Assembly: GCA_021777535.1 (NCBI GenBank)
Contig: JAJYDN010000004.1
Location: 40,207-104,206 of the forward strand
From: Pseudomonadota bacterium
GTDB taxonomy: Bacteria > Pseudomonadota > Gammaproteobacteria > Acidiferrobacterales > Acidiferrobacteraceae
Direction: 5' to 3'
Length of the DNA stretch: 64,000 bases
Positions 10,019 to 19,084 of this stretch are shown piece after piece (position 1 is the first letter of the stretch; the number at the start of each line of letters is the position of its first letter). Position numbers and translations under genes: made by a program. Under the pieces are notes generated by a model that was given only the letters and a program-made list of their open reading frames with translations, was not told the origin of the DNA and did no database searches.

Positions 10019-11326
10019 ATGGGCGCCGAACAACTTCAGGCCGTGCCGCACCTGACCACCGCGCTCACCGGCCCGCTTCTCGAAATCGAGGAACGCCTGC
10101 TTGAGCGGGAGACCCCGATTGAGCAATGGTTTCACGAACGATGGCTGGCGACACCCGCGCCGTTTTACGCATCGGTCGATCTGCGCAATGCCGGTTTCAA
10201 GCTCGCGCCAGTCGACACCAATCTCTTTCCGGCCGGCTTCAATAACCTGAACCCGGCGTTCCATCCGCTCTGCATACAGGCGCTGCAGATCGCAGTCGAG
10301 CGCCTCTGCCCGAAGGCCTGCCGGATTCTGCTGGTTCCGGAAAATCACAGCCGCAACACCTTTTATTGGGAAAACATCGGCGCCCTGGTGGAACTGCTCG
10401 AGCGCGCGGGCTATCAGGTGCGGGTTGGCTCGCTCCTGCCGGAACCGGCCGGCCGGCAATCCTTCAGCTTGAGCGGGGGGCGGACCATCTCGGTCGAGCC
10501 GATCGAGCGAACCGGAGACACGGTTACGGTGCAAGGCTACAAACCCTGCTTCGTGCTCCTGAACAATGACCTGTCGACAGGAGCGCCCGCCCTCCTGCAG
10601 GGCATCGCCCAGCCCGTCGTGCCGGCAACCGTCATGGGCTGGTGGAACCGCCTCAAATCCAATCACTTTACACACTACCGCGGGGTCGCGGCCGAATTTG
10701 GCGAGTTTGTCCAGATCGATCCGTGGCTGATCGATCCTGTGTTCCGCCGCTGCGGGCACATCGACTTCCAGAAACGCGAAGGCGAGGACTGCCTTGCCGA
10801 AAATGTCCACACGGTGCTTGAAGAAGTACGGCTCAAGTATCGCGAATATGGCATCACCCAGGAACCCTTCGTGATCGTCAAGGCCGACAGCGGCACCTAT
10901 GGAATGGGCATCATGACGGTTCGGGACGCAAACGACGTGCGGCAGCTAAACCGCAAACAGCGCAACAAGATGGCGGTCATCAAGGAAGGACAGACCGTCC
11001 AGCAGGTTCTCGTCCAGGAGGGCGTCTACACCTTCGAGACGCTGGGCGATGCGCAGACGGTGGCCGAACCCGTCGTCTACATGGTGGACCGCTTCGTGGT
11101 CGGGGGCTTCTACCGCGTCCACACCGCCCGCGGTGCCGACGAAAACCTGAACGCCCCCGGCATGCAATTCCGGCCACTGGCGTTTGCGGATTCCTGCTCG
11201 TGTCCCGACAAGAAGCGCTCACCCGATGCAAGCCCCAACCGCTTCTATGCCTACGGCGTCCTCGGGCGGCTGGCAGCGCTTGCGGCCGCGCGCGAACTCC
11301 ACGCTGCGATGGCCCCCAATCCATGA
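10019..11326 (+). CDS. gshA: Glutamate-cysteine ligase, Acidithiobacillus-type family
   Basis: A 435-aa enzyme that joins glutamate and cysteine using ATP, the first step of glutathione synthesis. It belongs to the separate ligase family first noted in Acidithiobacillus ferrooxidans rather than to the E. coli GshA type. Hallmarks are 'FYASVDLRNAGFKLAPVDTN', 'FPAGFNNLNP', the nucleotide-binding-like 'IVKADSGTYGMGIMTV', and 'YMVDRFVVGGFYR' near the C-terminus. The stop overlaps the gshB start as ATGA, so the two glutathione genes are coupled. Start ATG at 10019; the upstream region carries only a modest ribosome site. Confidence 0.9.
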   Translation: MGAEQLQAVPHLTTALTGPLLEIEERLLERETPIEQWFHERWLATPAPFYASVDLRNAGFKLAPVDTNLFPAGFNNLNPAFHPLCIQALQIAVERLCPKACRILLVPENHSRNTFYWENIGALVELLERAGYQVRVGSLLPEPAGRQSFSLSGGRTISVEPIERTGDTVTVQGYKPCFVLLNNDLSTGAPALLQGIAQPVVPATVMGWWNRLKSNHFTHYRGVAAEFGEFVQIDPWLIDPVFRRCGHIDFQKREGEDCLAENVHTVLEEVRLKYREYGITQEPFVIVKADSGTYGMGIMTVRDANDVRQLNRKQRNKMAVIKEGQTVQQVLVQEGVYTFETLGDAQTVAEPVVYMVDRFVVGGFYRVHTARGADENLNAPGMQFRPLAFADSCSCPDKKRSPDASPNRFYAYGVLGRLAALAAARELHAAMAPNP

Positions 11327-12279
11327 GCCGCAGACTGGCCGTGATCATGGACCCGCTGGGCGGGATCAAGGGGTATAAAGACACGACTGTCGGCCTGCTT
11401 CGGGAAGCGGCCCGGCGGGGCTACGAAATATACTATGCTGAACCGGGCGATCTCAGCCTGCGTGACGGAAAGGTCCGCATCGCCGCGCGCAGCCTCGGGG
11501 TCGGCGCCGACGACCACGCCTGGTACACCCTGGGTGCGCCCGCGCACGTGACCGCGGAGGATCTCGATGTCGTTTTGATGCGCAAGGATCCGCCGTTCAA
11601 CATGGAGTATGTCTATGCGACCTACCTGCTCGAATTGCTCGAACGCGATGGCGTGCTGGTAGTAAACCGGCCCCGCAGTCTGCGGGACGCCAACGAAAAG
11701 CTCTTCACGGCCTGGTTTCCGGACGTGACGCCGCCGACACTCGTTACCCGCCGGCAGAAAGATCTGCGCGGTTTCCTCGCCGAACAGGCGGATATCGTGC
11801 TGAAACCGCTCGATGGCATGGGGGGCGCCTCGATCTTCCGGGTAAGGGCAAACGACCCGAACACGACTGTCATTTTCGAAACCATGACCGCCCACGAGGA
11901 ACGCTTCGCCATGGCGCAACGGTACCTGCCGCAAATTGCCGAGGGCGACAAGCGCATCCTCGTCATCGACGGCGAGCCGGTGCCCTATGCGCTGGCACGC
12001 ATCCCGGCGCCGGGCGAAAGCCGCGGCAATCTCGCCGCGGGCGGGCGTGGTGAAGGGCGCGCCCTGAGCGATGCCGACAAGCGGATCGCGGCGCGGGTCG
12101 GGCCCGTGCTGCGCGAAAAAGGGTTGCTGTTCGTCGGTCTCGACGTGATCGGTGACCACCTGACCGAGATCAATGTGACGAGCCCGACGGGTATGCGCGA
12201 GCTGGACAAGGCATACGCTCTCAATATTGCCGCACGTCTATTTGACGCCATGGAAACCCGCCTGGGATCGGAACGCTAG
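11323..12279 (+). CDS. gshB: Glutathione synthase
   Basis: A protein of 318 aa, starting at the ATG that overlaps the gshA stop. An upstream in-frame codon at 11200 would lie inside gshA and is rejected. It opens 'RLAVIMDPLGGIKGYKDTT', typical of bacterial GshB, followed by 'VLMRKDPPFNMEYVYATYLLELLE', the ATP-grasp segment 'DIVLKPLDGMGGASIFRV' and 'DVIGDHLTEINVTSPTG' near the end. It adds glycine to gamma-glutamylcysteine. Length matches the family (about 315 aa). Confidence 0.95.
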   Translation: MSRRLAVIMDPLGGIKGYKDTTVGLLREAARRGYEIYYAEPGDLSLRDGKVRIAARSLGVGADDHAWYTLGAPAHVTAEDLDVVLMRKDPPFNMEYVYATYLLELLERDGVLVVNRPRSLRDANEKLFTAWFPDVTPPTLVTRRQKDLRGFLAEQADIVLKPLDGMGGASIFRVRANDPNTTVIFETMTAHEERFAMAQRYLPQIAEGDKRILVIDGEPVPYALARIPAPGESRGNLAAGGRGEGRALSDADKRIAARVGPVLREKGLLFVGLDVIGDHLTEINVTSPTGMRELDKAYALNIAARLFDAMETRLGSER

Positions 12280-12282
12280 GCC

Positions 12283-13152
12283 ATGCGCGCGCACCTGTCG
12301 GATCATGACCGTCTGGGGGTGGCCCTCTTCCTTGCCGGCCTCCTCCATGTCATCGTCGTCCTCGGCGTCCGCTTCCGTGACCACGTCACGGCGGCGCACG
12401 GCCGCAGGCTCGACGTGACTCTCGTGCAGGCCCGCAGCAACCGGGCACCCCGTCACGCAAAACGCCTGGCGCAGGTCAATGTGGCCGGCGGCGGCGGTCA
12501 GCACCGCCAGCATATGGCGCGCAGCCCATTTCGCGCCAAACGGCAAGGCGGCGGCGAGCTCGCCGCACACATCAGGCAGCAGAACACGACGCCGGACGCG
12601 CACTGGCACCTGATCGTAAGCCGCAACCAGCCGCTTGAGCTGCAGCTGGCCCCCGACCGCCCCTGGCAAATCAACGCGGCGCTCGCTGCCGATCTGGGCA
12701 TGAACCGGCGGTTTCTTGCCGAACAGGCGCGGTTAAAGGCGGAGATCCGGCGGGATTGGCGGGCTTTCCGCGCCGCCGGCCGTGGCCGCGGCGGCGTTAC
12801 GGCCCGCCAGTTCGCCTATGCAGGATACATCAGCCGCTGGACGGCCCACATGGAACGGATCAGCAACGGCCGCTACCGGCAGGTCCTGGTTGCGGCCCAC
12901 GCGCACGGCACGCTCGTGCTCGACGTGGCCATCCGCGCCAACGGCACCCTGGAATCGGTACGGGTCGTGCGCCGGGGGCGCTCGCCCGTCCTGGCCCGCA
13001 TTGCCAAAAGCCTCGTCCGTCAGGCGGCGCCTTTCGCCCCCCTGCCGAAAGTCGCAGGGCTGCCGCTGGCGGTGCTGCATGTCGTCGAAACCTGGCGTTT
13101 CCGCGGTCACCATATGACGAGCATGGAACCTGCGGTTTCGAGTGGGACGTAG
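12283..13152 (+). CDS. Energy transducer TonB family protein
   Basis: A 289-aa protein with one N-terminal membrane helix (LGVALFLAGLLHVIVVLGVRF, about 10-30), a basic, Gly/Ala/Arg-rich periplasmic linker, and a C-terminal TonB-like domain. The latter includes 'RQVLVAAHAHGTLVLDVAIRANGTLESVRVV', then 'SLVRQAAPFAPLP' and a final 'VVETWRF'. TonB proteins carry proton-motive energy from ExbBD to outer-membrane receptors. The linker is not the Pro-Glu/Pro-Lys repeat of classic TonB, and no exbB/exbD lies nearby. The position gshB-tonB-yqgE-ruvX is often seen in Gammaproteobacteria. Starts three bases after the gshB stop. Confidence 0.85.
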   Translation: MRAHLSDHDRLGVALFLAGLLHVIVVLGVRFRDHVTAAHGRRLDVTLVQARSNRAPRHAKRLAQVNVAGGGGQHRQHMARSPFRAKRQGGGELAAHIRQQNTTPDAHWHLIVSRNQPLELQLAPDRPWQINAALAADLGMNRRFLAEQARLKAEIRRDWRAFRAAGRGRGGVTARQFAYAGYISRWTAHMERISNGRYRQVLVAAHAHGTLVLDVAIRANGTLESVRVVRRGRSPVLARIAKSLVRQAAPFAPLPKVAGLPLAVLHVVETWRFRGHHMTSMEPAVSSGT

Positions 13153-13199
13153 ACAAGGGTCGCCTTGAAAGGTCAGGGCGCCTCCCTGATACTAGCCCC

Positions 13200-13763
13200 A
13201 TGTTCGAAACCGAGACGCTTGTCAACCATTTCCTGATCGCCATGCCGAATCTTGGCGACCCCAATTTTTTCCGGACCGTGACGTTCGTCTGCGAACACGG
13301 CATCGAGGGCGCCATGGGTATCGTCATAAACCGGCCGATTGACCTCACGTTTCGCGAAGTCTTTAGCCAGCTCGGCATCGAGGCCGATTCCTGTGCGCGG
13401 CTCGACGACCATGTCTACCTGGGCGGCCCCGTGCAAAGCAACCGCGGATTCGTCCTCCACGAACCGCTCGGCGCATGGGAATCCACGCTCGCCGTGAGCC
13501 CAACGCTCGGCGTGTCGACTTCGCGCGACATCCTGGCCGCGATCGCCCGCAACGAGGGCCCGAGCCATTGCCTGCTGGCGCTCGGCTATGCCGGATGGGG
13601 ACCGGGGCAGCTCGAGAAGGAGATGGCGGAGAACGCCTGGCTGAGCGGACCCGCGAACCCCGAGATCCTTTTCCGGACGCCGACCGACGCCCGCTGGGCA
13701 TCGGCAGCCCATCTGCTGGGCGTCGACCTCGCCAATCTCTCAGGCGAATCCGGCCACGCGTGA
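13200..13763 (+). CDS. yqgE: YqgE/AlgH family protein
   Basis: A protein of 187 aa beginning 'LVNHFLIAMPNLGDPNFFRTV', the invariant start of the YqgE/AlgH family, with 'EGAMGIVINRPIDLTF' and 'VYLGGPVQSNRGFVLH' next and 'LGYAGWGPGQLEKE' further on. The biochemical role is unsettled; the name AlgH comes from alginate regulation in Pseudomonas. The gene is nearly always followed by ruvX, as here, with a 4-bp GTGA overlap. I chose the ATG at 13200 because the family begins there; the reading frame stays open further upstream inside tonB but without family similarity. Confidence 0.93.
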   Translation: MFETETLVNHFLIAMPNLGDPNFFRTVTFVCEHGIEGAMGIVINRPIDLTFREVFSQLGIEADSCARLDDHVYLGGPVQSNRGFVLHEPLGAWESTLAVSPTLGVSTSRDILAAIARNEGPSHCLLALGYAGWGPGQLEKEMAENAWLSGPANPEILFRTPTDARWASAAHLLGVDLANLSGESGHA

Positions 13764-14215
13764 AGCCAAAGACCTACCTGGCCTTCGACTACGGCACCCG
13801 CGTCATTGGCATTGCGGTCGGGCGCTATCCCCCGGGGCGGGCGGAAGGCGCCGGAACGGTGAGCGGGCTTGCCAACGGCCCCGACTGGCGCGCCATCGAA
13901 CGCCTGATCGGCACATGGGAACCGGACAGCCTGGTCGTGGGGCTACCCCTTAACATGGATGGCTCCGACAACGAGATGACAGTCGCTGCACGCCGTTTCG
14001 GCCGGCGCTTGGACGGACGCTACCATATCCCGGTATACTGGGCGGACGAACGGCTGACAACGGCAAGCGCGCGCGATCAGGTCCTGGCCACGGGCGTCCC
14101 GCGGGGACGCCGGAAGGCCGCCCTCGACACGCTGGCCGCGGTCACTATATTGCAGGCCTATTTCGATGACCTGCCACACACGAGCCCGGATCACCGAGGC
14201 CCGATAAAAGAATGA
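13760..14215 (+). CDS. ruvX: Putative pre-16S rRNA nuclease / Holliday-junction resolvase-like RuvX
   Basis: A 151-aa RNase H-fold protein starting with GTG inside the yqgE stop. It shows '[16 protein letters not shown]' (first catalytic Asp), '[22 protein letters not shown]' and '[12 protein letters not shown]' (second acidic residues), the YqgF/RuvX signature. The family trims the 5' end of 16S rRNA precursor in E. coli. The stop overlaps pyrR by 4 bp (ATGA), the same order yqgE-ruvX-pyrR-pyrB as in Pseudomonas. Confidence 0.93.
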   Translation: MKPKTYLAFDYGTRVIGIAVGRYPPGRAEGAGTVSGLANGPDWRAIERLIGTWEPDSLVVGLPLNMDGSDNEMTVAARRFGRRLDGRYHIPVYWADERLTTASARDQVLATGVPRGRRKAALDTLAAVTILQAYFDDLPHTSPDHRGPIKE

Positions 14216-14703
14216 CTGTTGATATAGAAGATGCCCTCGCGCGCATGGCGGACGGCCTGCGGACCCTCACCCCGCGGCGGCCGCTACTGATTGGCGTGCA
14301 TACAGGAGGTACATGGGTAGCCGAATGGTTGCACCGGCGACTCGGCCTCGCCGAGCCCCTCGGCAGCCTCGACATATCCTTTTACCGCGATGACTTCAGC
14401 CGGGTCGGCATGAACCCTCAAGTCAAGACCTCGCATCTGCCCGTAAGCATCGATGACCGTCATCTCGTGCTGATCGACGACGTTCTCCATACAGGCCGTA
14501 CCGTACGGGCAGCCCTGAATGAATTGTTCGACTACGGGCGGCCGGCGTCCATTGCGCTCGCCGTGCTGATCGAACGGGACGGGCGCGAGTTACCCATCCA
14601 GCCCGACATCGTCGGCGCCCGCATCAGGCTCAAGGCGAATGAGCATGTAAAGCTCACAGGGCCGGACCCGCTCGGCATCAAGATCATGGAGAAAAGCGAT
14701 TGA
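14212..14703 (+). CDS. pyrR: PyrR, pyr regulator / uracil phosphoribosyltransferase
   Basis: A protein of 163 aa with the type I phosphoribosyltransferase fold: '[17 protein letters not shown]' near the start and the PRPP-binding loop '[22 protein letters not shown]'. In Gram-positive bacteria PyrR is an RNA-binding attenuator of the pyr operon. In Gammaproteobacteria it lies before pyrB, where its regulatory role is less clear. It overlaps ruvX by 4 bp upstream and pyrB by 4 bp (TTGA) downstream, so there is no room for an attenuator between pyrR and pyrB. Confidence 0.9.
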   Translation: MTVDIEDALARMADGLRTLTPRRPLLIGVHTGGTWVAEWLHRRLGLAEPLGSLDISFYRDDFSRVGMNPQVKTSHLPVSIDDRHLVLIDDVLHTGRTVRAALNELFDYGRPASIALAVLIERDGRELPIQPDIVGARIRLKANEHVKLTGPDPLGIKIMEKSD

Positions 14704-15674
14704 TCGGTGACATTCAGATCGACGCAGAGGGGCGGCGACGCCACTTTTTGACCACCGAAGGCATGCCGGCGGAAACCATCCTCGGCATCCTCGATACCGC
14801 CGAATCGTTCATCAGTGTCGGCGAACGCGAGATCAAGAAAGTGCCGCTCTTGCGCGGCAAGACCGTCGTCAACCTCTTCTTCGAATCCAGCACACGCACA
14901 CGCACGACCTTTGAGATCGCCGGCAAGCGTCTGTCGGCCGATGTCATCAATATCAATACCTCGGTGTCGGCGACGCAGAAAGGCGAGAGCCTGCTCGATA
15001 CCGTGCGCAATCTCGAGGCCATGCACATCGACCTCTTCGTCGTACGGCATCCTTTGAGCGGCGCAGCCGACCTCATTGCGCGTTCGGTGCCAGAGCATGT
15101 ACATGTCGTCAACGCCGGCGACGGACGCCATGCCCATCCCACCCAGGGCCTGCTCGACATGTTCACGATCCGCCGCTACAAGGGGGATTTCCGGCAGCTC
15201 AAGGTGGCGATCGTGGGCGATATCCTGCACTCACGGGTTGCCCGGTCGCAGATCCATGCCCTCACGGCCCTTGGCACCCGGGAAGTACGCGTGATCGGCC
15301 CCCGCCCGCTGTTGCCGACGGCTGTCGAGCGCCTCGGCGTCCAGGCATTCACCGACTTCGACGAAGGGCTGCGCGGCGTCGACGTCATCATCATGTTGCG
15401 CTTGCAGCGGGAACGCATGTGCAGTGCGCTCATCCCCAGTGCACGCGAATATTTCGACCTTTACGGACTTACGCCCAGACGGCTGCGGCAGGCTGCGCCT
15501 GAGGCCATTGTCATGCACCCCGGCCCCATGAACCGCGGCATCGAGATCGATTCGGCGGTGGCCGATGGACCACAGTCCGTGATCCTGCCGCAGGTGACCA
15601 ACGGGATCGCCGTGCGCATGGCGATCCTGGCCCGTCTGGCGGGAGCCACACAACCGGAGCCGAAGACACCGTGA
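14700..15674 (+). CDS. pyrB: Aspartate carbamoyltransferase catalytic subunit
   Basis: A protein of 324 aa, about the usual length. It forms N-carbamoyl-aspartate in pyrimidine synthesis. The carbamoyl-phosphate motif '[19 protein letters not shown]', the '[14 protein letters not shown]' loop and '[19 protein letters not shown]' are intact. The start is a rare TTG at 14700 that overlaps the pyrR stop (TTGA); I found no in-frame ATG that keeps the N-terminus. It overlaps the next gene as GTGA. The pyrB-pyrC' pair suggests the class A holoenzyme built with an inactive dihydroorotase partner, as in Pseudomonas. Confidence 0.95.
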   Translation: MIGDIQIDAEGRRRHFLTTEGMPAETILGILDTAESFISVGEREIKKVPLLRGKTVVNLFFESSTRTRTTFEIAGKRLSADVININTSVSATQKGESLLDTVRNLEAMHIDLFVVRHPLSGAADLIARSVPEHVHVVNAGDGRHAHPTQGLLDMFTIRRYKGDFRQLKVAIVGDILHSRVARSQIHALTALGTREVRVIGPRPLLPTAVERLGVQAFTDFDEGLRGVDVIIMLRLQRERMCSALIPSAREYFDLYGLTPRRLRQAAPEAIVMHPGPMNRGIEIDSAVADGPQSVILPQVTNGIAVRMAILARLAGATQPEPKTP

Positions 15675-16963
15675 GCCTACGCCTGAAGGGTGGCCGCCTC
15701 ATTGATCCCGCAAGCGGCCGTGACGAAGTCGCCGATCTCCTGATCCGCGATGGCCGGATCGTTCCGGACAGCGCCCCGCAAGCCACGGATCGCGTCATCG
15801 ACGTGAGCGGCCTTGTCGTATGCCCCGGACTCATCGACCTGCGCGCCCGGCCGCGCGAACCGGGCGCGGAACACAAAGCCACGCTCGAAAGCGAGACGGC
15901 GGCCGCCCTCGCAGGCGGTATCACCATGTTCTGCTGTCCGCCAGACACGGACCCTCCGGTCGATACACCGGCTACTGCACAATGGATGACCGACCGGGCC
16001 CGTGCCTTGGGTGGGGCCCGGGTAGTCCCGATCGGCGCGCTCACCAAGGGGCTTGGCGGCACGGCGCTTGCCGACATGGCGGCGCTGAAACGCGTCGGTT
16101 GCTGCGGCATGAGCAATGGTGCGCTGCCGGTCAGGGACTCACGGGTGCTGCGCCATGCGCTCGAATATGCGGCAGGCCTTGGCATCACCGTGTTTCTGCA
16201 ACCGCAGGATCCCTGGCTTGCCGACGGGGGGGTCGCCCACGAAGGTGAAGTGGCGACCCGTCTGGGGCTTGCCGGCATTCCGGTAACGGCGGAAACCGTC
16301 ACGCTTGCGCGTGACCTCCTGCTGATCGAGCAGACGGGCGTGCGCGCCCACATCATGGGACTATCGGCGGCGCAGTCCCTGATGCTACTGAAGGATGCGC
16401 AGGCGCGCGGCGTCGCGGTCACGGCCGATACCGCGGCCCACCAGCTGCACCTGACCGACGAGAACATCGGTTTTTTCGACACGAACTGCCATGTGCGGCC
16501 GCCGCTGCGCAGCGCACGAGATCGCGCCGCCTTGCGGGAAGCGGTCAGGGACGGCTCACTCTCGGTCATCTGCTCGGATCATCAACCCCATGAAGCGGAC
16601 GCCAAACAGGCCGCCTTCAGTGACTCGGAGCCGGGCATCAGCGGCCTCGAAACCCTGCTGGCGCTTAGCCTGCGGCTGGTACACGAAGGCGTGCTGCCGC
16701 TTTCGCATGCCCTGCATCGCCTGACGGCCGGACCTGCGGCCGTCCTCGGACTCACCGGACATGGCCTTGCGGCCGGCCATGTTGCCGACATCTGCGTGCT
16801 CGATCCGGCGGCCGAATGGGTGCCTTCTGCGCAGACCCTGAAAAGTCAGGGCCTCAATACACCCTTTCTCGGCCAGACCCTGCGCGGGCGCGCGATCCTT
16901 ACCGTGGTCGGCGGCGAAGTCCGCTACACGCAACGGAAACTTTCAGGAAACGCGGGCGCATGA
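15671..16963 (+). CDS. pyrX: Dihydroorotase-like protein, likely catalytically inactive (PyrC')
   Basis: A 430-aa protein with the amidohydrolase fold of dihydroorotase. The first metal-binding His-x-His is missing: in active enzymes 'GLIDxHxHxREPG' carries both His residues, whereas here the segment reads [13 protein letters not shown] with Arg in both places. Other family stretches, such as '[21 protein letters not shown]' and '[15 protein letters not shown]', remain. This matches the non-catalytic PyrC'/PyrX that scaffolds PyrB dodecamers in Pseudomonas, so an active PyrC should be elsewhere in the genome. GTG start overlaps the pyrB stop; the end overlaps hisC by 4 bp. Confidence 0.9.
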   Translation: MSLRLKGGRLIDPASGRDEVADLLIRDGRIVPDSAPQATDRVIDVSGLVVCPGLIDLRARPREPGAEHKATLESETAAALAGGITMFCCPPDTDPPVDTPATAQWMTDRARALGGARVVPIGALTKGLGGTALADMAALKRVGCCGMSNGALPVRDSRVLRHALEYAAGLGITVFLQPQDPWLADGGVAHEGEVATRLGLAGIPVTAETVTLARDLLLIEQTGVRAHIMGLSAAQSLMLLKDAQARGVAVTADTAAHQLHLTDENIGFFDTNCHVRPPLRSARDRAALREAVRDGSLSVICSDHQPHEADAKQAAFSDSEPGISGLETLLALSLRLVHEGVLPLSHALHRLTAGPAAVLGLTGHGLAAGHVADICVLDPAAEWVPSAQTLKSQGLNTPFLGQTLRGRAILTVVGGEVRYTQRKLSGNAGA

Positions 16964-18030
16964 GGCGGTTCTGGAGTCCGGCGTTCCAGGAGATGCGCCC
17001 GTATGTGGCTGGCGAGCAACTGGCGATCCCGGGCCTCGTCAAGCTGAACACCAACGAAAACCCCTACCCGCCCTCGCCGAGGGTCCTCGCGGCGATCCGC
17101 GCGGCCGCCAACGCGGACTTGCGGCTTTATCCCGACCCGGAAGGCCAGCCACTAAAGCAAGCGCTTGCCAAGCGCCACGGTCTTGCGGTCGATGAAGTGT
17201 TTGTCGGCAACGGGTCGGATGAGGTGCTGGCACTCGCGTTTCTGGGGCTTTTGCGCCAGCCGCGCCCGATTCTGTTTCCGGACATCACCTACAGCTTCTA
17301 TCCGGTGTATTGCCAGCTGTTCGGTATCGCCTACGACAATCCGCCGCTTGGCGCCGGTTTCGAGATCCGCATCGAGGATTACCGGCGCGACAATGGCGGC
17401 ATCGTACTGGCGAACCCCAATGCGCCGACCGGGCGCGCCCTCGACCGGACAGCACTGCGCCGGCTCCTTCAGCACAACACCGAGTCCGTCATTATCGTCG
17501 ACGAGGCCTACGTCGACTTTGGCGCCGACAGCGTCGTCCCGTGGATTCGTGAGTTCCCGCATCTGCTCGTGATCCAGACCCTGTCGAAATCACGCGCCCT
17601 GGCCGGACTCAGGGTCGGTTTTGCCTTTGGCGACTCCAACCTGATCGATGCGCTGCGGGTGGCCAAGGATTCCTTCAATTCCTACCTGCTCGACCGTCTT
17701 GCCATCGTGGGTGCCGTTGCGGCCATTGAAGACGAGGACTATTTCGAGGAGACGCGCCAGCGTATCATCGCAAGCCGCGCGCGCCTGACCCGGGAACTCG
17801 AAGTCCTCGGCTTTTCCGTGATTCCCTCGTGCACCAATTTCGTTTTCGCCACGCACCCGCGGCATGACGGCGCCAAGTTGCAGGCTGAACTCAGGCGGCG
17901 CCACGTACTCGTCCGTCACTTTGCCAAACCGCGCATCGACCAGCACCTGCGCATATCCGTCGGCACGGACGCCGAGTGCGATACGCTTCTAAAGCATCTT
18001 GCCGACATCCTAAAAGGCATCAGCCCGTAA
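16960..18030 (+). CDS. hisC: Histidinol-phosphate aminotransferase
   Basis: A PLP enzyme of 356 aa for histidine synthesis. Begins 'FWSPAFQEMRPYVAGEQ', then 'LVKLNTNENPYPPSPRV' (family N-terminal signature), 'ANPNAPTGRALDR', 'IIVDEAYVDFG' (PLP ring Asp) and the Schiff-base Lys in 'TLSKSRALAGLRVGF'. The ATG at 16960 overlaps the pyrX stop; an alternative start at 16816 would lie deep in pyrX. It converges with the next minus-strand gene, overlapping it by 11 bp. Not part of a his operon here. Confidence 0.94.
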   Translation: MRRFWSPAFQEMRPYVAGEQLAIPGLVKLNTNENPYPPSPRVLAAIRAAANADLRLYPDPEGQPLKQALAKRHGLAVDEVFVGNGSDEVLALAFLGLLRQPRPILFPDITYSFYPVYCQLFGIAYDNPPLGAGFEIRIEDYRRDNGGIVLANPNAPTGRALDRTALRRLLQHNTESVIIVDEAYVDFGADSVVPWIREFPHLLVIQTLSKSRALAGLRVGFAFGDSNLIDALRVAKDSFNSYLLDRLAIVGAVAAIEDEDYFEETRQRIIASRARLTRELEVLGFSVIPSCTNFVFATHPRHDGAKLQAELRRRHVLVRHFAKPRIDQHLRISVGTDAECDTLLKHLADILKGISP

Positions 18031-19084
18031 GGATATCCAGCACACGGGATCGTGCCGCTGGCTGCGCCTTAAGCCAGGCGCCGGCCGATGCCGCCAGCCG
18101 TGCGCGCAGGGCCGCATCGGCAAGCAGGCGCCGGCACTGCGCCACCAGACCTTCCTCGTCATCGCAGAGCTCGGCAATCCCGGCCCGGATCACCGCCTTG
18201 ACAAGCGGATCCTGGCGATGTGGCCCGATGAGCAGCGGCCGCGCGGCCGCGAGCGCCGCCGCCACGTCGGTGGCGCCGCCCCGCAGGGTGCCTCCCACGA
18301 CGATCAGGTCCGCACAGTCGTACATGGCGCGCCGCGCTGGCGCATCTTCGATGTAATAAACCCGCGTCTTTGGCGGCACTTCGGAGGTCAGGAGACGCTG
18401 CTGGCGCGTGGTCTGCAGGTGGTATTTGATCGCGTCCCGATAAACCCCTTCATGGCGCGCCGGATCGGCGGGCGCCAGGGCCATGAGACCGCTGCCCGTC
18501 GCGGCAAGCTGCAAGAAAGCGCCGTAGGCAAGCGGCTCCTCCCCCTCCGTGGTGGCCGCAAAATAGAGGACCCAGCGGCCCGCTGCGCGCACCGCATCGA
18601 ACCGCGCGCACAGGTCGGCCACAGGCACCGATGGCGCGGGAACGGAGTCGATCAGGGGGTCTCCGGTAACCTCTCCACCACCAATGCGCGCCTGCTGGAC
18701 GGCGCTTGCCACCAGAACACGCCCGAGGACCTGCAGTTTAGCGCTTGCACCGTTGATCCAGATGGCCCGGTCCGGGCAGGTCGCCGCCAGCGCGCGCGTT
18801 CGCAGCGTATCCTCGAGCAGCACAAGCCGGCGGGGCTTCAAGCGGTGCACGACGCGGGAGGCGCCGATGCCCGGCATGCGCAACCAGGGAACCGTGCCCG
18901 CATACGGCGCCTCGTCCACGAGCACCAGACCAACCGGTGCACGCGCCTTCAGCGCGTCCAGAAACCCCTGCGCCTCGGTAGCCGCGGCGGCCGTTGCCAC
19001 CACCCACAGCGCATCGGCAAGCGGGCTCCTGCCGGGCCAGAACCAACGATAGGCGGGCATCAGCGGCGCGGTCATGGTCACCAA
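18020..19084 (-). CDS. WaaA/KdtA-like glycosyltransferase, divergent
   Basis: A protein of 354 aa that resembles Kdo transferase in its C-terminal half: 'YFAATTEGEEPLAYGAF' recalls the family 'ASTHEGEE' segment, 'LAPADPARHEGV' recalls 'PRHPERF', and 'DLIVVGGTLRGGATDVAAALAAARPLLIGPH' recalls the nucleotide-sugar site. The canonical 'ETELWPNL' acceptor-side motif, the N-terminal membrane anchor and the 'GGHN' box are missing, and the protein is some 60-70 residues short. It may move a different acidic sugar in lipopolysaccharide, or be a paralogue. The start is uncertain: ATG at 19084 overlaps the murI end by 7 bp, and ATG at 19075 lies just after it. Confidence 0.6.
   Translation of the reverse strand: MVTMTAPLMPAYRWFWPGRSPLADALWVVATAAAATEAQGFLDALKARAPVGLVLVDEAPYAGTVPWLRMPGIGASRVVHRLKPRRLVLLEDTLRTRALAATCPDRAIWINGASAKLQVLGRVLVASAVQQARIGGGEVTGDPLIDSVPAPSVPVADLCARFDAVRAAGRWVLYFAATTEGEEPLAYGAFLQLAATGSGLMALAPADPARHEGVYRDAIKYHLQTTRQQRLLTSEVPPKTRVYYIEDAPARRAMYDCADLIVVGGTLRGGATDVAAALAAARPLLIGPHRQDPLVKAVIRAGIAELCDDEEGLVAQCRRLLADAALRARLAASAGAWLKAQPAARSRVLDILTG

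Noticed and set aside
9917..10810. Minus-strand frame of 297 codons opposite gshA
   Set aside because: Antisense shadow; gshA has clear family motifs on the other strand.
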